Shown: positions 33,798 through 43,059 of the stretch, one piece after another
Layout: every line of letters begins with the position of its first letter
Numbering within the stretch: the stretch's first letter is position 1
DNA from: an uncultured Desulfobacter sp.
Lineage (GTDB): Bacteria > Desulfobacterota > Desulfobacteria > Desulfobacterales > Desulfobacteraceae
Assembly: GCF_963666675.1 (NCBI RefSeq)
Contig: NZ_OY762929.1
Coordinates: forward strand, 682,001 to 746,000
DNA length: 64,000 bases
Direction: 5' to 3'
Notes under the pieces: generated by a model
Database searches by the model: none
Told to the model about the DNA's origin: nothing
Seen by the model: the letters and a program-made list of their open reading frames with translations, nothing else
Translations under genes and position numbers: made by a program

Positions 33798-34377
33798 TCA
33801 TTGACGCAATGATTTTTTAAAGGCAGTGAAGCCGTAAAGACCAAAACAGAGGGAAACCATCTGCTGGCCGAACAAAAGCGGCTTGTCCTGCATGAGCATC
33901 AGCGTTCCCATGCCGGCGTTCATAAGAATGAAAAACAGCCAGCCGTTGGAATTATTTTTTGCAAGCAGATAGCTTCCCATCAGGAAACCTGTCACCACAC
34001 AGATCTCCAGCCATTGTGAAATGCTTGTGATCCCGCCGTAATCCATAATACTGTACCCGATGCCTAAAACCAGAAATCCATAGGTAATCCAGGAGACTAC
34101 CCTGTCCCACCCCCTGTCAGGTACTTTTTTGTCCATCCATACATTGTAAAACCCGAAGACCATGGCCGGCAGCCCCCCCGGCTTCAATGGAAGCTGCCAT
34201 CCAGTCATGATGCATCACCAGAATGATGACCCAGGCGGGCACCCCTGTGATATAAACCATCCACCCGAAAAGCTTAAGGGATTTTGCCTCTCTGCCCCTG
34301 CGGCCCTCGGCCATGGCAAACAGGATCTTGTTAACAAGATAAAATCCTCCGCCCCAGGCCTGTAGTATCATTTCCAT
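33798..34377 (-). pseudogene. multi-pass membrane protein split by a frameshift (PnuC-like possible)
   Basis: Two overlapping minus-strand frames form one protein. The first (from 34377) gives MEMILQAWGGGFYLVNKILF ... VYITGVPAWVIILVMHHDWMAASIEAGG. The second (to 33798) continues PAMVFGFYNVWMDKK ... LVLGIGYSIMDYGGI ... LEICVVTGFLMGSYLLAKNN ... LYGFTAFKK. The switch falls at a run of seven C (34173-34179, G on the coding strand), a likely slippage site or sequencing error. About five to six hydrophobic segments are visible. The LE...GSYLLAKNNSNGW part recalls PnuC-type nicotinamide riboside transporters, but the resemblance is weak. It lies 66 bases downstream of the antiporter start on the same strand. 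Confidence 0.6.
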
Positions 34378-34442
34378 GTTCTTAAGATCAGCCTTGTTTT
34401 TACTTGTATGTACCCCGGCATTTCAAAAATCTTTGGGTGTTT

Positions 34443-36311
34443 TCAGACACTGTATCCCTTTTTTAAACGGGAAGGATCAATGTGGTGTTTATCTTCTCCG
34501 GTTTCTGAATGACTGCGTTCTCCATTTTTCAGCATATAAACCAGGGACCAGCCGGGCTCAGGATTGATTCGGCTGTCGTGGGCATAGACATGAAGCCGGT
34601 TGGTCTTGTCCACGGCAAACAAAGGCAGGGCTTTTTCACCGTGTTTCTCTGTGAATTGAACCATGGTGAATTTGTCCGTCAGCTTTGTGGTGATGATATG
34701 TCCACCCCGGGCCAGATCGGTGGCCATGGCAGGATATGACGCTTTTTCACCAAACAGGATTTTTCCATGGTTCTCAATGGACATCCGGTCCGCCGTCGAC
34801 CGGTTGTCTTCAGCCCGGGACTGCAGAATATAGATTTTATCCGCCCCGAACTCCAGGCGATAATGAATGGCCACGGCCACGTTGGCCGCTTCATGGGGAA
34901 AGAGGGCAAGGACCCCACGGATGCCCACAAGGGGAATATGCCGGTCCGCATGTTCGGACACGGGATTGCCGAAATAGGTGGGCAAACCTTCGTTTTTGGC
35001 CTTCATCACCTGGTCCCACCCGGTATCGGCCAGCTGCACCTGAAACCCCAGATCCATCAAGGCCTTGCCGATGGCCCGCCCCAGGCGGTTGGCCCCGAAG
35101 ATGACAAAACCGTTGGGGGTGGGCTCGGCCACCTTAAGCCACAGGGCGATGGGGCGTGCCGTAATGCTTTGCACGATGACCGTGGAGATAATAATAAAAA
35201 AGGTCAGGGGGACCAAGACGCCTGCATCCGGGTAGCCCGCCTTTTCAAGCTGGGTGGCGAACAGGGCTGAGATCGCCGCCGCGACGATTCCCCGGGGGGC
35301 TATCCAGGCCAGCAAGTGCCGCTCGGGCCAGGTCAGGGTTGAGCCGATACTGGAGACCATGATGTTCATGGGCCGGGCCAGAAATTGAATGGCGAGGAAT
35401 AAAAATCCCATGCCCCAGCCCAGGGCCACCAGTTCATCAATACAGAGGCGGGCGGCCAGCATGATAAAAAGGACGGAGATCAGCAGGATGCTGATGTGTT
35501 CCTTGAAATCCAGAATATCCCCGATGGGTACATCCCTCATGTTGGCCAGCCAGATGCCCATGACCGTGACAGCCACCAGGCCCGCCTCATGCTGCAGATG
35601 GTTGGAAAACGCAAATGCGCCAAGCACCAGGGAGACGGCAAAGAGGTTGTGCATGAATTCGGGAATCCAGTGTTTGCGTATGGCCATGCCGAATCCGTAT
35701 CCGCAGACCATGCCGACGGCCGTGCCTGTGGCAACCAGGCGGACGAACACCAGAATGGTATGCCCCATGGCCTGCTGGGCTGATCCGGATATGATGAATT
35801 CATAGGCTAAAACCGCCATGGCCGCACCAATGGGGTCTACGATGATGCCTTCCCATCTGAGGATATTGGCAATGTTATGGTTGGGCCGGACCGTGCGCAG
35901 CATGGGCACGATCACGGTGGGGCCGCTCACGGATGTGATGGCCCCAAGAAGTACACTGATATGCCAGGATAACCCCAGCCCCAGCCGGGCGGCCAGGGCT
36001 GTGATGATCCAGGTGACCAGCATGCCGAAGGAGACCATGTTCCGGACCACCATATGAAGCCCCCGGATCTCCGAAAAATTCAGGGTCAGGCTGCCCTCGA
36101 ACAGAATCAGGGCCACGGACATGGAGACAAAGGGGAAAAAGAGATCCCCCATCATCTTTTCGGGGTTTAAAATCCCCAGCACAGGGCCGGCCAGGATGCC
36201 GGTGATCAAAAGAAAAACAATTCCCGGTATCTTTACCCGCCAGGCGATCCATTGACAGGCCGTGGCTGCGATCAGGATACCGGAGATCTGTATGAGCGTG
36301 TATTCATTCAT
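34443..36311 (-). CDS. cation:proton antiporter (CPA family) with TrkA-N domain
   Basis: 622 residues. About 12 hydrophobic segments form a CPA-type Na+/H+ exchanger (for example GIVFLLITGILAGPVLGILNP near residue 30, AITSVSGPTVIVPMLRTVRP around 140-160, IIVDPIGAAMAVLAYEF, and RGIVAAAISALFATQLE). After about residue 395 a Rossmann-type TrkA-N domain follows (FVIFGANRLGRAIGKALMDLGF). It exchanges Na+ or K+ for H+ at the inner membrane, with nucleotide gating likely. A PnuC-like gene lies downstream on the same strand. Confidence 0.9.
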   Translation of the reverse strand: MNEYTLIQISGILIAATACQWIAWRVKIPGIVFLLITGILAGPVLGILNPEKMMGDLFFPFVSMSVALILFEGSLTLNFSEIRGLHMVVRNMVSFGMLVTWIITALAARLGLGLSWHISVLLGAITSVSGPTVIVPMLRTVRPNHNIANILRWEGIIVDPIGAAMAVLAYEFIISGSAQQAMGHTILVFVRLVATGTAVGMVCGYGFGMAIRKHWIPEFMHNLFAVSLVLGAFAFSNHLQHEAGLVAVTVMGIWLANMRDVPIGDILDFKEHISILLISVLFIMLAARLCIDELVALGWGMGFLFLAIQFLARPMNIMVSSIGSTLTWPERHLLAWIAPRGIVAAAISALFATQLEKAGYPDAGVLVPLTFFIIISTVIVQSITARPIALWLKVAEPTPNGFVIFGANRLGRAIGKALMDLGFQVQLADTGWDQVMKAKNEGLPTYFGNPVSEHADRHIPLVGIRGVLALFPHEAANVAVAIHYRLEFGADKIYILQSRAEDNRSTADRMSIENHGKILFGEKASYPAMATDLARGGHIITTKLTDKFTMVQFTEKHGEKALPLFAVDKTNRLHVYAHDSRINPEPGWSLVYMLKNGERSHSETGEDKHHIDPSRLKKGYSV

Positions 36312-36535
36312 TGGTTTTCAGCTATTCTTTTTCATTTGCAATTGGGCACATCTTTGTAATCATGCGATTTGCGGGCCAATGTTACCCCACCAGGTTTTCA
36401 TTGACAAGGCCAAAGCCGAGGGCCTAAACTGACCGGGTTGCGACGCATCATTGCGCAGCATTCCCAAAGAGTACGCCTGAAAAGAGAGCACAAAAGAGTC
36501 GGAATATCAATTTCAAAACGAGAAAAGGAGGGGGA

Positions 36536-37231
36536 ATGGACAGAAGAAAATTTTTAAAACTCTCGGCCGGTGCGGGCGCCTTTGCACTGTTAAGTATGAC
36601 CGGTATCGGCTGTAAAGGCCCTGGGGGGCGAATGGTAATCCAGGAGTCTCTACCCTACAAAGCCGATGCCCTTGAACCGTATATCTCTGAACGTACTGTT
36701 CTTGTTCACTATGGCAAACACCATGCCGGGTATGTGAAAAAAATGAACGCAATGATCAAGGGAACCGTCTACGCCGACCTGGATATTGAGACAATTATCC
36801 AGAAAAGTTACGGCAAGGCCGATGAGGTGGGTATTTTTAATAATTCTGCCCAGGTCTTCAATCATACTTTTTATTGGAACAGCATGAAACCGGGGGGCGG
36901 CGGTGAGCCGACCGGTGTCCTTGCCGAAAAAATCCAGGCGGATTTCGGCAGTTACCATGGGTTCAAAAAGGCCTTTACAGATGCCGCACTCTCCCAGTTC
37001 GGCAGCGGATGGGCATGGCTGGTCAAGGATCCGGAAAATGATACGCTGAAAATCATCAAAACCTCAAACGCCGATACCCCCATTGCCCAGGGGGTGATCC
37101 CGCTTCTTACCATTGATGTATGGGAACATGCCTATTATCTGGATTATCAGAACCGCAGGGCCGACTATGTAGATACATATCTGGAACACCTGGTGAACTG
37201 GGAATTCGCGGAGGCCAATCTGGCCTGTTAA
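36536..37231 (+). CDS. exported Fe/Mn superoxide dismutase with Tat-like lipoprotein leader
   Basis: 231 residues. The leader MDRRKFLKLSAGAGAFALL is Tat-like (twin Arg, R-R-K-F-L-K) and is followed by a lipobox-like MTGIGC, so the protein is probably a lipid-anchored periplasmic enzyme. The mature part has the SOD metal ligands: His in VHYGKHHAGYV, His in VFNHTFYWNSM, and Asp/His in IDVWEHAYYLDYQNRRADYV. It converts superoxide to peroxide and oxygen. GGAGGGGG stands just before the ATG. It shares no operon with its neighbours. Confidence 0.93.
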   Translation: MDRRKFLKLSAGAGAFALLSMTGIGCKGPGGRMVIQESLPYKADALEPYISERTVLVHYGKHHAGYVKKMNAMIKGTVYADLDIETIIQKSYGKADEVGIFNNSAQVFNHTFYWNSMKPGGGGEPTGVLAEKIQADFGSYHGFKKAFTDAALSQFGSGWAWLVKDPENDTLKIIKTSNADTPIAQGVIPLLTIDVWEHAYYLDYQNRRADYVDTYLEHLVNWEFAEANLAC

Positions 37232-37267
37232 ACTTTTAGATTAAAACTGCAGATGACATAACAGTCA

Positions 37268-37305
37268 TGGGTTGGCCTGGTCTATCAATACCCAGGTCCA
37301 ACCCA
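37268..37305. terminator. hairpin between convergent genes, copy A of a dispersed stem-loop
   Basis: TGGGTTGG pairs with CCAACCCA and CCTGG with CCAGG around a CTATCAA-containing loop. It lies between the superoxide dismutase stop and the EF-hand gene's 3' end. A related hairpin is at 38986-39023. Confidence 0.6.
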
Positions 37306-37336
37306 CAACAAATCGTGAAGGTGTTTCCGTGTTCTG

Positions 37337-37606
37337 TTAATCCATATGCTTCAATCCATGGGCTGCTTTGAACCCATGCCATTCTTCATGGGTTAATTCG
37401 CCGTTTCCATCAAGGTCAATCGCCTTGAACACGTCCTGGCTCCCCGATGCTTCCGGGAAAATAGACTTGAATTCTTCGAACGTCACCCGGTCATTATTGT
37501 TACGGTCCGTGTCAGGAAAATGGGCGTTAAATTTCGAGGGATCAGGAAGGTCTTTTGCATGGTACTTGTGTCTATGATACAATTTTTCACCAAGACCCAG
37601 AAACAA
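37337..37606 (-). CDS. EF-hand calcium-binding protein
   Basis: About 89 residues, possibly from a TTG start at 37604-37606; no better start is visible and no signal peptide is seen. Two EF-hand loops are present: DTDRNNNDRVTFEEF (about residues 32-46) and DLDGNGELTHEEW (about 64-76), with the D-x-D-x-N/D-G pattern. The gene begins two bases after the stop of the EAL-HDOD gene and is probably co-transcribed with it. Its function beyond calcium binding is unknown. Confidence 0.75.
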   Translation of the reverse strand: MFLGLGEKLYHRHKYHAKDLPDPSKFNAHFPDTDRNNNDRVTFEEFKSIFPEASGSQDVFKAIDLDGNGELTHEEWHGFKAAHGLKHMD

Positions 37607-37608
37607 TA

Positions 37609-38823
37609 TTACATGTAGAATGCATTGGCCATGAAAATGGCATCGGCATAGAGTTTGGGGAGTTTCTTTTCAATTTCGTGACCTTTGAACGCTTTGAAAA
37701 TAGGTTGCTCATCCCAGTTGCCTTGTTCAAATCCAATAATGATATGCAACATTCTTGAAAATTCATTGTCATTCCTAAGCAAGGCCTGATTCATTTTATC
37801 AGAAAAAGAGAGATGCTTGAGGATATCCTGCATCTCGCAGTCCATGAGAGCATCCATATATGAAAAAAGTCCAAGGGTAAATAGTTCCTCAGCCGAAAAC
37901 TTACTTTTAAACAGTTCGCTGAATTTCTCACACATTCTCGCCCGGATGATGGAGCACCTGATCAACTCATTGGGTTTGGCATTGCCCAGATCAGAGACCA
38001 CTACAACCTTAATAAATTTTCTGAGCTCTTCCTCTCCAACAAAAACAATGGCATCCTTTATCGTATCAATTGGTATACGCCGGTTAAAATAGGCTGAATT
38101 CACATATTTTAGAAGTTTAAATGACAATGGTACATCATTACGTATGAAATTCTGGATTTTTACAATATTTATATGCTTTTTTCCTATTTCATTGACCAAT
38201 TTGAGTTTGGTGATGTGATTGGAAGAAATTCCCCTGGTGGAAATAACCTCAGGCTTGGCAAAAAAGTACCCTTGAAAATAATTGAACCCCATTTCCTTCG
38301 CCATTTTAAACTCTTCATAAGTTTCAACTTTTTCAGCCAGGATTTTAATATTATATCTTTCTTTCAGGTCCTTAATGACATCGACCAGGGTGGGCAATGG
38401 GGTGGCAATCAGATCAAATTTAATAATTTTTGACAACTGAATTATTGGCTCAAACTTTTCATGATAAATGAAGTCGTCCAACGCAATATCAAACCCCCTT
38501 TCCTTGAACAAGGCAAGAGAGGAGATGATATCATCATCAGGTTCGACATCCTCGAGGACTTCTATAATAAACTGTTCCTTAGGTAGGAACAGAGGTGCTT
38601 TGTCCAGCAGTAGTTGCCGGGTAAAGTTGATCAGTCCTTTTTTGTTACCCAGTAGCTGTTTGACTTCAAACGGAAAGAATAGATTTGATAAAAGATTTGT
38701 AGTGGCGACATCTCCAGAAATATCAGGAAAGGCATTTTGTGTACCTGACCTGAAAAGTAGTTCATATCCGAACAGCTTTTTATGCTTCGTAAAAATGGGT
38801 TGCCTGGCTAAAAATACTTTCAT
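37609..38823 (-). CDS. EAL-HDOD (YuxH-type) signalling protein
   Basis: 404 residues from ATG at 38821-38823, which follows GAGAGACGAT; an upstream TTG is possible. The N-terminal half is an EAL-like domain: VFLARQPIF and GYELLFRS at the start, then FDIALDDFIYHEKFEP and LAEKVETYEEF. The C-terminal half is an HDOD domain (PLSFKLLKYVNSAYFNRRIP ... AIVFVGEEELRKFIKVV). YuxH-type proteins are either degenerate c-di-GMP phosphodiesterases or c-di-GMP-binding regulators. The 'ELL' in place of EAL is common in this group. Confidence 0.9.
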   Translation of the reverse strand: MKVFLARQPIFTKHKKLFGYELLFRSGTQNAFPDISGDVATTNLLSNLFFPFEVKQLLGNKKGLINFTRQLLLDKAPLFLPKEQFIIEVLEDVEPDDDIISSLALFKERGFDIALDDFIYHEKFEPIIQLSKIIKFDLIATPLPTLVDVIKDLKERYNIKILAEKVETYEEFKMAKEMGFNYFQGYFFAKPEVISTRGISSNHITKLKLVNEIGKKHINIVKIQNFIRNDVPLSFKLLKYVNSAYFNRRIPIDTIKDAIVFVGEEELRKFIKVVVVSDLGNAKPNELIRCSIIRARMCEKFSELFKSKFSAEELFTLGLFSYMDALMDCEMQDILKHLSFSDKMNQALLRNDNEFSRMLHIIIGFEQGNWDEQPIFKAFKGHEIEKKLPKLYADAIFMANAFYM

Positions 38824-38985
38824 ATCGTCTCTCGTGATCTGTATGTTCAATTATAGAGACTCAAGATCCAACATGTAAGAGGGTACATTGCTTTTTGTAA
38901 ATTGCCAAGCCCTAACCGTTCTATTCGTATACTCCCGGCACGGATCAATGGCGTTGCATTGAATGCTCTTTCATATAAACAGCCA

Positions 38986-39023
38986 TGGGCCGACCCGGTC
39001 TATCAACGCCCAGGCTTGGCCCA
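38986..39023. terminator. dispersed stem-loop copy B, terminator-like
   Basis: TGGGCCGA pairs with TTGGCCCA, with a loop containing CTATCAACG. It resembles 37268-37305 in layout but with compensating base changes, so the stem is conserved rather than the bases. It lies downstream of the kinase-like gene. Confidence 0.55.
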
Positions 39024-39090
39024 CAACAAAGAATGAAAGAAGTTTAGTAACTTACTGAGCTCTTTCATATAAAAAAACAGGGATAAATTT

Positions 39091-39777
39091 TTATAGTGTT
39101 TTCAGTCTGAAATTCATATCCGCTTTACGGGCTAACATCTTATCCACTAATTTTGCGTTACCACCATTGCCAATAATCACATCACTGATTTTGTTGTCCG
39201 AAATTTTCGTCACAGAATGGATCGAACAATGCAGTTGTTCAGATGTCATGGTGGAAAATAGTCTCATTGCATGGGGATTATTAGGGTCATTTCGCATCAC
39301 ATTCAGCTCTTCAACACAGGCGCCAAAGGCTTTTCCTTTTGGATCTCCATACGCACGAAATTCAAGTGCGCCGCCGACATCCAGCGTTAATACTTCATTA
39401 TTGGCAACGCCCTGATTATCACCGGCAAACCCCGCGGCATCCCAGTTCGCTGTCCAGGCATGGACGGCAAACCAGCGCTGGGCCTCTATACGTTCTTTTT
39501 CTGAGAATTGTGAGAGATTTTTTTTATCAAGTTCGACCCAGCGGGTTACGATCTGGCAAGAATCTATACTAAGAAGGTAATTAAAAACCGGCGCTCCGGC
39601 TAACTGATAAAGTTTTGCCGCTAAAAATTCATTGCGGGCATGCATGGGGGTCTCCAGTATTTTTACATAATATTTCTGCCCGTCACCATCGCTGTATATC
39701 CCGGCAGGGTTCGTTCCTAGCTGCCCGCCAACCCGGTCCATACCGCTAATATCAATTGGATCTGTTTTTAAATTCAT
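39091..39777 (-). CDS. kinase-like protein paired with a protein phosphatase
   Basis: 228 residues. It has a HipA/PI-kinase-like pattern: a glycine-containing loop near residues 21-30 (GTNPAGIYSD), Lys39 in KYYVK, Glu50 in ARNEF, an Asp113/Asn121 catalytic-loop-like WDAAGFAGDN, and D133-V-G in LTLDVGG as a DFG equivalent. No signal peptide or membrane helix is seen. It follows the phosphatase gene by two bases, so they form one operon and may reverse each other's modification. The kinase assignment is from motif layout only, and I cannot name the family. Confidence 0.6.
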   Translation of the reverse strand: MNLKTDPIDISGMDRVGGQLGTNPAGIYSDGDGQKYYVKILETPMHARNEFLAAKLYQLAGAPVFNYLLSIDSCQIVTRWVELDKKNLSQFSEKERIEAQRWFAVHAWTANWDAAGFAGDNQGVANNEVLTLDVGGALEFRAYGDPKGKAFGACVEELNVMRNDPNNPHAMRLFSTMTSEQLHCSIHSVTKISDNKISDVIIGNGGNAKLVDKMLARKADMNFRLKTL

Positions 39778-39779
39778 TG

Positions 39780-40340
39780 TTAAGGATCTTCATTAATCAC
39801 TGTGGTTTGTTTTACCAATGCTAACTGAGTGTGGGTTTCAATGGCGCCGGATCGTGCTCTGCGCACCATTCTGATGGCCTTTTCCGGCTCGGTTCCCAAC
39901 TCGACCAATAGACGTGCGGATATCATCCCGGCTCTTCCCAGGCCGCCTTTGCAGTGAAGCAGTATATTTTCCCCCTGACACAAGCGCCGGCGGATTTCTT
40001 TACCATACCTAAGCCAGTTTAGCTCAAATTTATCATCAGGCACAGAATAATCTATAATCGGTAAATGAGCCCATTTCATTCCTCGAGCTTCTATTTCCTC
40101 TCCCAATGTCGGCACTTTTAGGTCTATCATTTCGGCCGTTTCCAATAACGTAAGTACGAGACTTGCACCCCACTCTTTTATTACATCTAAATCAAGATCC
40201 AGATTTCTGGCCCAAACACCTGTTACAGCATAGAGATCATGTTTTCCCGGACAAAAAGTGATCCCAATCTTTCCACTGTCGGGGCCGGCCTGAACTTCAG
40301 CAATCTGAAGTGGGTGAGAATGGCTTGTTCTTGCTACCAT
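39780..40340 (-). CDS. dual-specificity protein tyrosine phosphatase (CDKN3-like)
   Basis: 186 residues. The active-site P-loop is C130-x5-R136 (HCKGGLGRAGM), and the general acid lies in LPIIDYSVPDD (about residues 93-103). It removes phosphate from Tyr, Ser or Thr residues of proteins. It is the first gene of a two-gene unit with the kinase-like protein. The target is not known; the partner kinase-like protein is the obvious candidate. Confidence 0.85.
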   Translation of the reverse strand: MVARTSHSHPLQIAEVQAGPDSGKIGITFCPGKHDLYAVTGVWARNLDLDLDVIKEWGASLVLTLLETAEMIDLKVPTLGEEIEARGMKWAHLPIIDYSVPDDKFELNWLRYGKEIRRRLCQGENILLHCKGGLGRAGMISARLLVELGTEPEKAIRMVRRARSGAIETHTQLALVKQTTVINEDP

Positions 40341-40700
40341 GCTAATTTCCTAAGGGCAAATAGGTAATCGGTTTAGTGTAAACGTAGAAATACCCTTGAG
40401 CAAAATATGGACCATAGATGAAATCGATTTTATAATGTGCTAAAATGACGGCTGTTTGGGTGTGATGAACGATTTTCTTCGGATGTTTTTTCTGAACATT
40501 TAAGATCATCAGCTTTATAAAAATAACATAAATGGGATAATTGCATTACAATAACGTGACAATTTGTTTGTCAAATGAATTTGTCTGGGAGTTCGCTTTC
40601 CGGTAAAATATTCAAGGTTGAGAAAAACCTAACGATCAATTAATAAGTTAGCGCCGTTTACCCCTTCACGATATATATTTATTTATAAGGGCAAAGCCAA
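40341..40700. other. intergenic region between divergent phosphatase and HD-GYP genes
   Basis: 360 AT-rich bases, likely promoters for both genes. I see no clear palindrome, hairpin or RNA gene. Confidence 0.4.
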
Positions 40701-42017
40701 ATGGGACATATAAACACATCTGTTGACCGATTAATTAAAATCGTTCAGCAGGGCGGAAGTATCCGAACCGGTATTGATGTCTACAATTCAAAAAAAATAA
40801 AAACAATTGATAAGTATAGCATAATCAACGATGTGAATATTTTGCTGAAATTAAAGGCCGAAGGGATTGGCGCTCTTCCTATCAACCGCAAATTAGGGGG
40901 CGGTACATGGGATAATCAAGGTACGGAGTTAAAGCTTATGCGGGGGGACAAGGCTCCTCTCGTCGAACAAGACGGCATCCCTGGGCTTCCTGAAATTGAT
41001 AAAAAAATAAAAAAAATTGAAGAAATTAGAAAAGAGGCCACCGTCAAATTTGAGAATGCCAAAAAAAACATTAAAAAAGTCATCTCCGATATCAAAGTTA
41101 CGGGCGGCGAGTTTGATTATGATCAGGTGGAAAATACTGTTACGGAACTATTGGATTTCATAAACACCGACGAAAGTGCCTTTTCCCTGTTAACCCGTGA
41201 AATATTCAGTTACGACGACTATCTTTATAATCATTCCATTAATGTGTGTACCATCGGAACCCCCGTAGTAAAGCATTTCATCGACAAATACGGTAAACAG
41301 TTCGGGATGAATCATCCGGAAAAAATTAAGGAAATCTCCATTGGTTATTTTATGCACGATGCTGGTAAAGTCTTAATCCCGGAAGAGATTTTAAATAAAA
41401 AGGGCCCCTTAACTGACAAAGAGTTTGACGTGGTAAAGACCCATTCCTATAAACTGGGCATGCAGATTTTTGAAAAGAATCATCTTAACGCACCCCTGAT
41501 TACTGATTCGGTCAGATGGCATCATGCCCCTATGTACACGGATGAGGAACGATGTTATCCCAATGACGTGGAACCTGAAGAGATCCCCCCCTATGTGAAG
41601 ATATGTAAGTTAGTGGATGTTTATGATGCGCTGACATCTGTCAGGTGTTACAAAAGTGCATTTAATCCCATCGAAGTGGTTACGGATCTGTTTACAAAAT
41701 ATTCAAAGAAAAGCAAATTGGTGCAGAAGGTTCTTCTTTGCTTTATCAATGTGGTAGGAATTTATCCGCCGGGAAGTGTGGTATTTTTAAACGATGGCCG
41801 GATGGCTTATATAATAGATTCCAAAGGGCCAATCGTATTGGTTTTCAGTGATGACAGGGGGATCTCCTTGAAACGGCAGCCAGACCCCATTGACCTTTCA
41901 GATTCCAATAGTGTTGCAATCGGCCTAAAAATTAATCATAAGCGGCCCATGGCTAAGCCGATGGCAGTGTATGATAAACTGCCGAAGAATTTAAGGGAAA
42001 TGATCTTTTCTAGATAG
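40701..42017 (+). CDS. HD-GYP-type c-di-GMP phosphodiesterase
   Basis: 438 residues. The N-terminal half has a helical stretch (EIDKKIKKIEEIRKEATVKF). The HD-GYP domain covers about residues 170-340: YNHSINVCTIG, the HD doublet in MHDAGK (about residue 218), VKTHSYKLGMQI, then WHHAP, and ERCYPND in the GYP-loop position, so the GYP triad is altered. Further on is LVDVYDALTSVRCYK. It probably cleaves cyclic di-GMP. Together with the EAL-HDOD protein it suggests a local c-di-GMP module. Confidence 0.88.
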   Translation: MGHINTSVDRLIKIVQQGGSIRTGIDVYNSKKIKTIDKYSIINDVNILLKLKAEGIGALPINRKLGGGTWDNQGTELKLMRGDKAPLVEQDGIPGLPEIDKKIKKIEEIRKEATVKFENAKKNIKKVISDIKVTGGEFDYDQVENTVTELLDFINTDESAFSLLTREIFSYDDYLYNHSINVCTIGTPVVKHFIDKYGKQFGMNHPEKIKEISIGYFMHDAGKVLIPEEILNKKGPLTDKEFDVVKTHSYKLGMQIFEKNHLNAPLITDSVRWHHAPMYTDEERCYPNDVEPEEIPPYVKICKLVDVYDALTSVRCYKSAFNPIEVVTDLFTKYSKKSKLVQKVLLCFINVVGIYPPGSVVFLNDGRMAYIIDSKGPIVLVFSDDRGISLKRQPDPIDLSDSNSVAIGLKINHKRPMAKPMAVYDKLPKNLREMIFSR

Positions 42018-42208
42018 AGTTTGACCGAAAAAGGGGGGTACTTCTCAAGGGCGGGCTATATTTTCAGAACATGAGAAAACATGCGTATTTGGATTGAAAA
42101 GATGAACAGGATAAAGATCATCAACGCTCAATAGCCTGTCCATCTCTTAAAATAAAATTTTCAATCCCGTTTGAAATATAGCCGTCAATAACAGGATGGC
42201 TGATTTAT

Positions 42209-43045
42209 TTATTCATTGGGAAGGGCGTTCAACTCTTCCAGGGTAAATACAGGGCCGTCTTTGCAGACAAATTTGTCGCCAAGATTGCAGCGGCCGCAGA
42301 TGCCGATACCGCATTTCATTCTCTTTTCCAGGGAGTTGATAATGTGATCGTGGGCATAGCCGAGTTTATCAAGCACCGGCTGGGTGAACTTGATCATAAT
42401 CGGGGGGCCGCAGACAATGGCGTATGTATCGTCATTTGCCGGGGGCGCCTTTTCTCCCGCAACATTGGGCACAAATCCGACATTGTACTTCCAGTCGGGA
42501 TCATCCGTGGAATCCACGGTGATGTGCATTTTAATGTCGCCGGCAGCTTCCCAGGCTTTGAGTTCATCTTGATAGAGCAACAGCCCCGGGGATCTTGCGC
42601 CGTATATGACGTTGATTTCTCCGAATTTATCACGGTTTTCCAGCATGTAAACGATGGAGGACCTCAGGGTGGTAAATGCAAACCCGCCGCCGATGATGAC
42701 CACGTTCTTGCCTTCAAGGGTCTCCCATGGATAGCTGTTGCCCAGGGGGCCGCGGATACCCATGATATCTCCGACCTTCATGTTGTGTAAATATTCGGTC
42801 ACCAATCCGGTTCTGTTTACCGTGAATTTTACAAAGCCTTTTTCCGTGGGGGATGAGGCAATACCAATGGGGATCTCGCCTTTACCGGTAATTGAGAGTT
42901 CTGCAAATTGACCGGCCTGGTAAGAGAACTTCTCCTCATCCTCGGGATTTAAAAAGACAAATTTAAACGTCTTTAAATTTTTATCCTCTGTTTCCGTGAT
43001 GATTTCATCAATGCGGACAGGATATGGCAAATATGGATTCTGCAC
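42209..43045 (-). CDS. FAD/NAD(P)-binding oxidoreductase, FloxA/HydG-like
   Basis: 278 residues. The ferredoxin-NADP reductase fold begins with an FAD-binding barrel (YQAGQFAELSITGKG, IGIASSPTEKGFVKF). A nucleotide-binding GVIIGGG-like motif (NVVIIGGGFAFTTLRS) is next, and CGPPIMIKF marks the NAD(P) site. The last part has Cys residues in MKCGIGICGRCNLG and FVCKDGPVF, a 2Fe-2S site as in dihydroorotate dehydrogenase B-type subunits. It passes electrons from NAD(P)H into the Hdr complex. It is the last gene of the operon, 14 bases downstream of the FloxB-like gene. Confidence 0.88.
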   Translation of the reverse strand: MQNPYLPYPVRIDEIITETEDKNLKTFKFVFLNPEDEEKFSYQAGQFAELSITGKGEIPIGIASSPTEKGFVKFTVNRTGLVTEYLHNMKVGDIMGIRGPLGNSYPWETLEGKNVVIIGGGFAFTTLRSSIVYMLENRDKFGEINVIYGARSPGLLLYQDELKAWEAAGDIKMHITVDSTDDPDWKYNVGFVPNVAGEKAPPANDDTYAIVCGPPIMIKFTQPVLDKLGYAHDHIINSLEKRMKCGIGICGRCNLGDKFVCKDGPVFTLEELNALPNE

Positions 43046-43059
43046 AGTATCTCTCCTTA

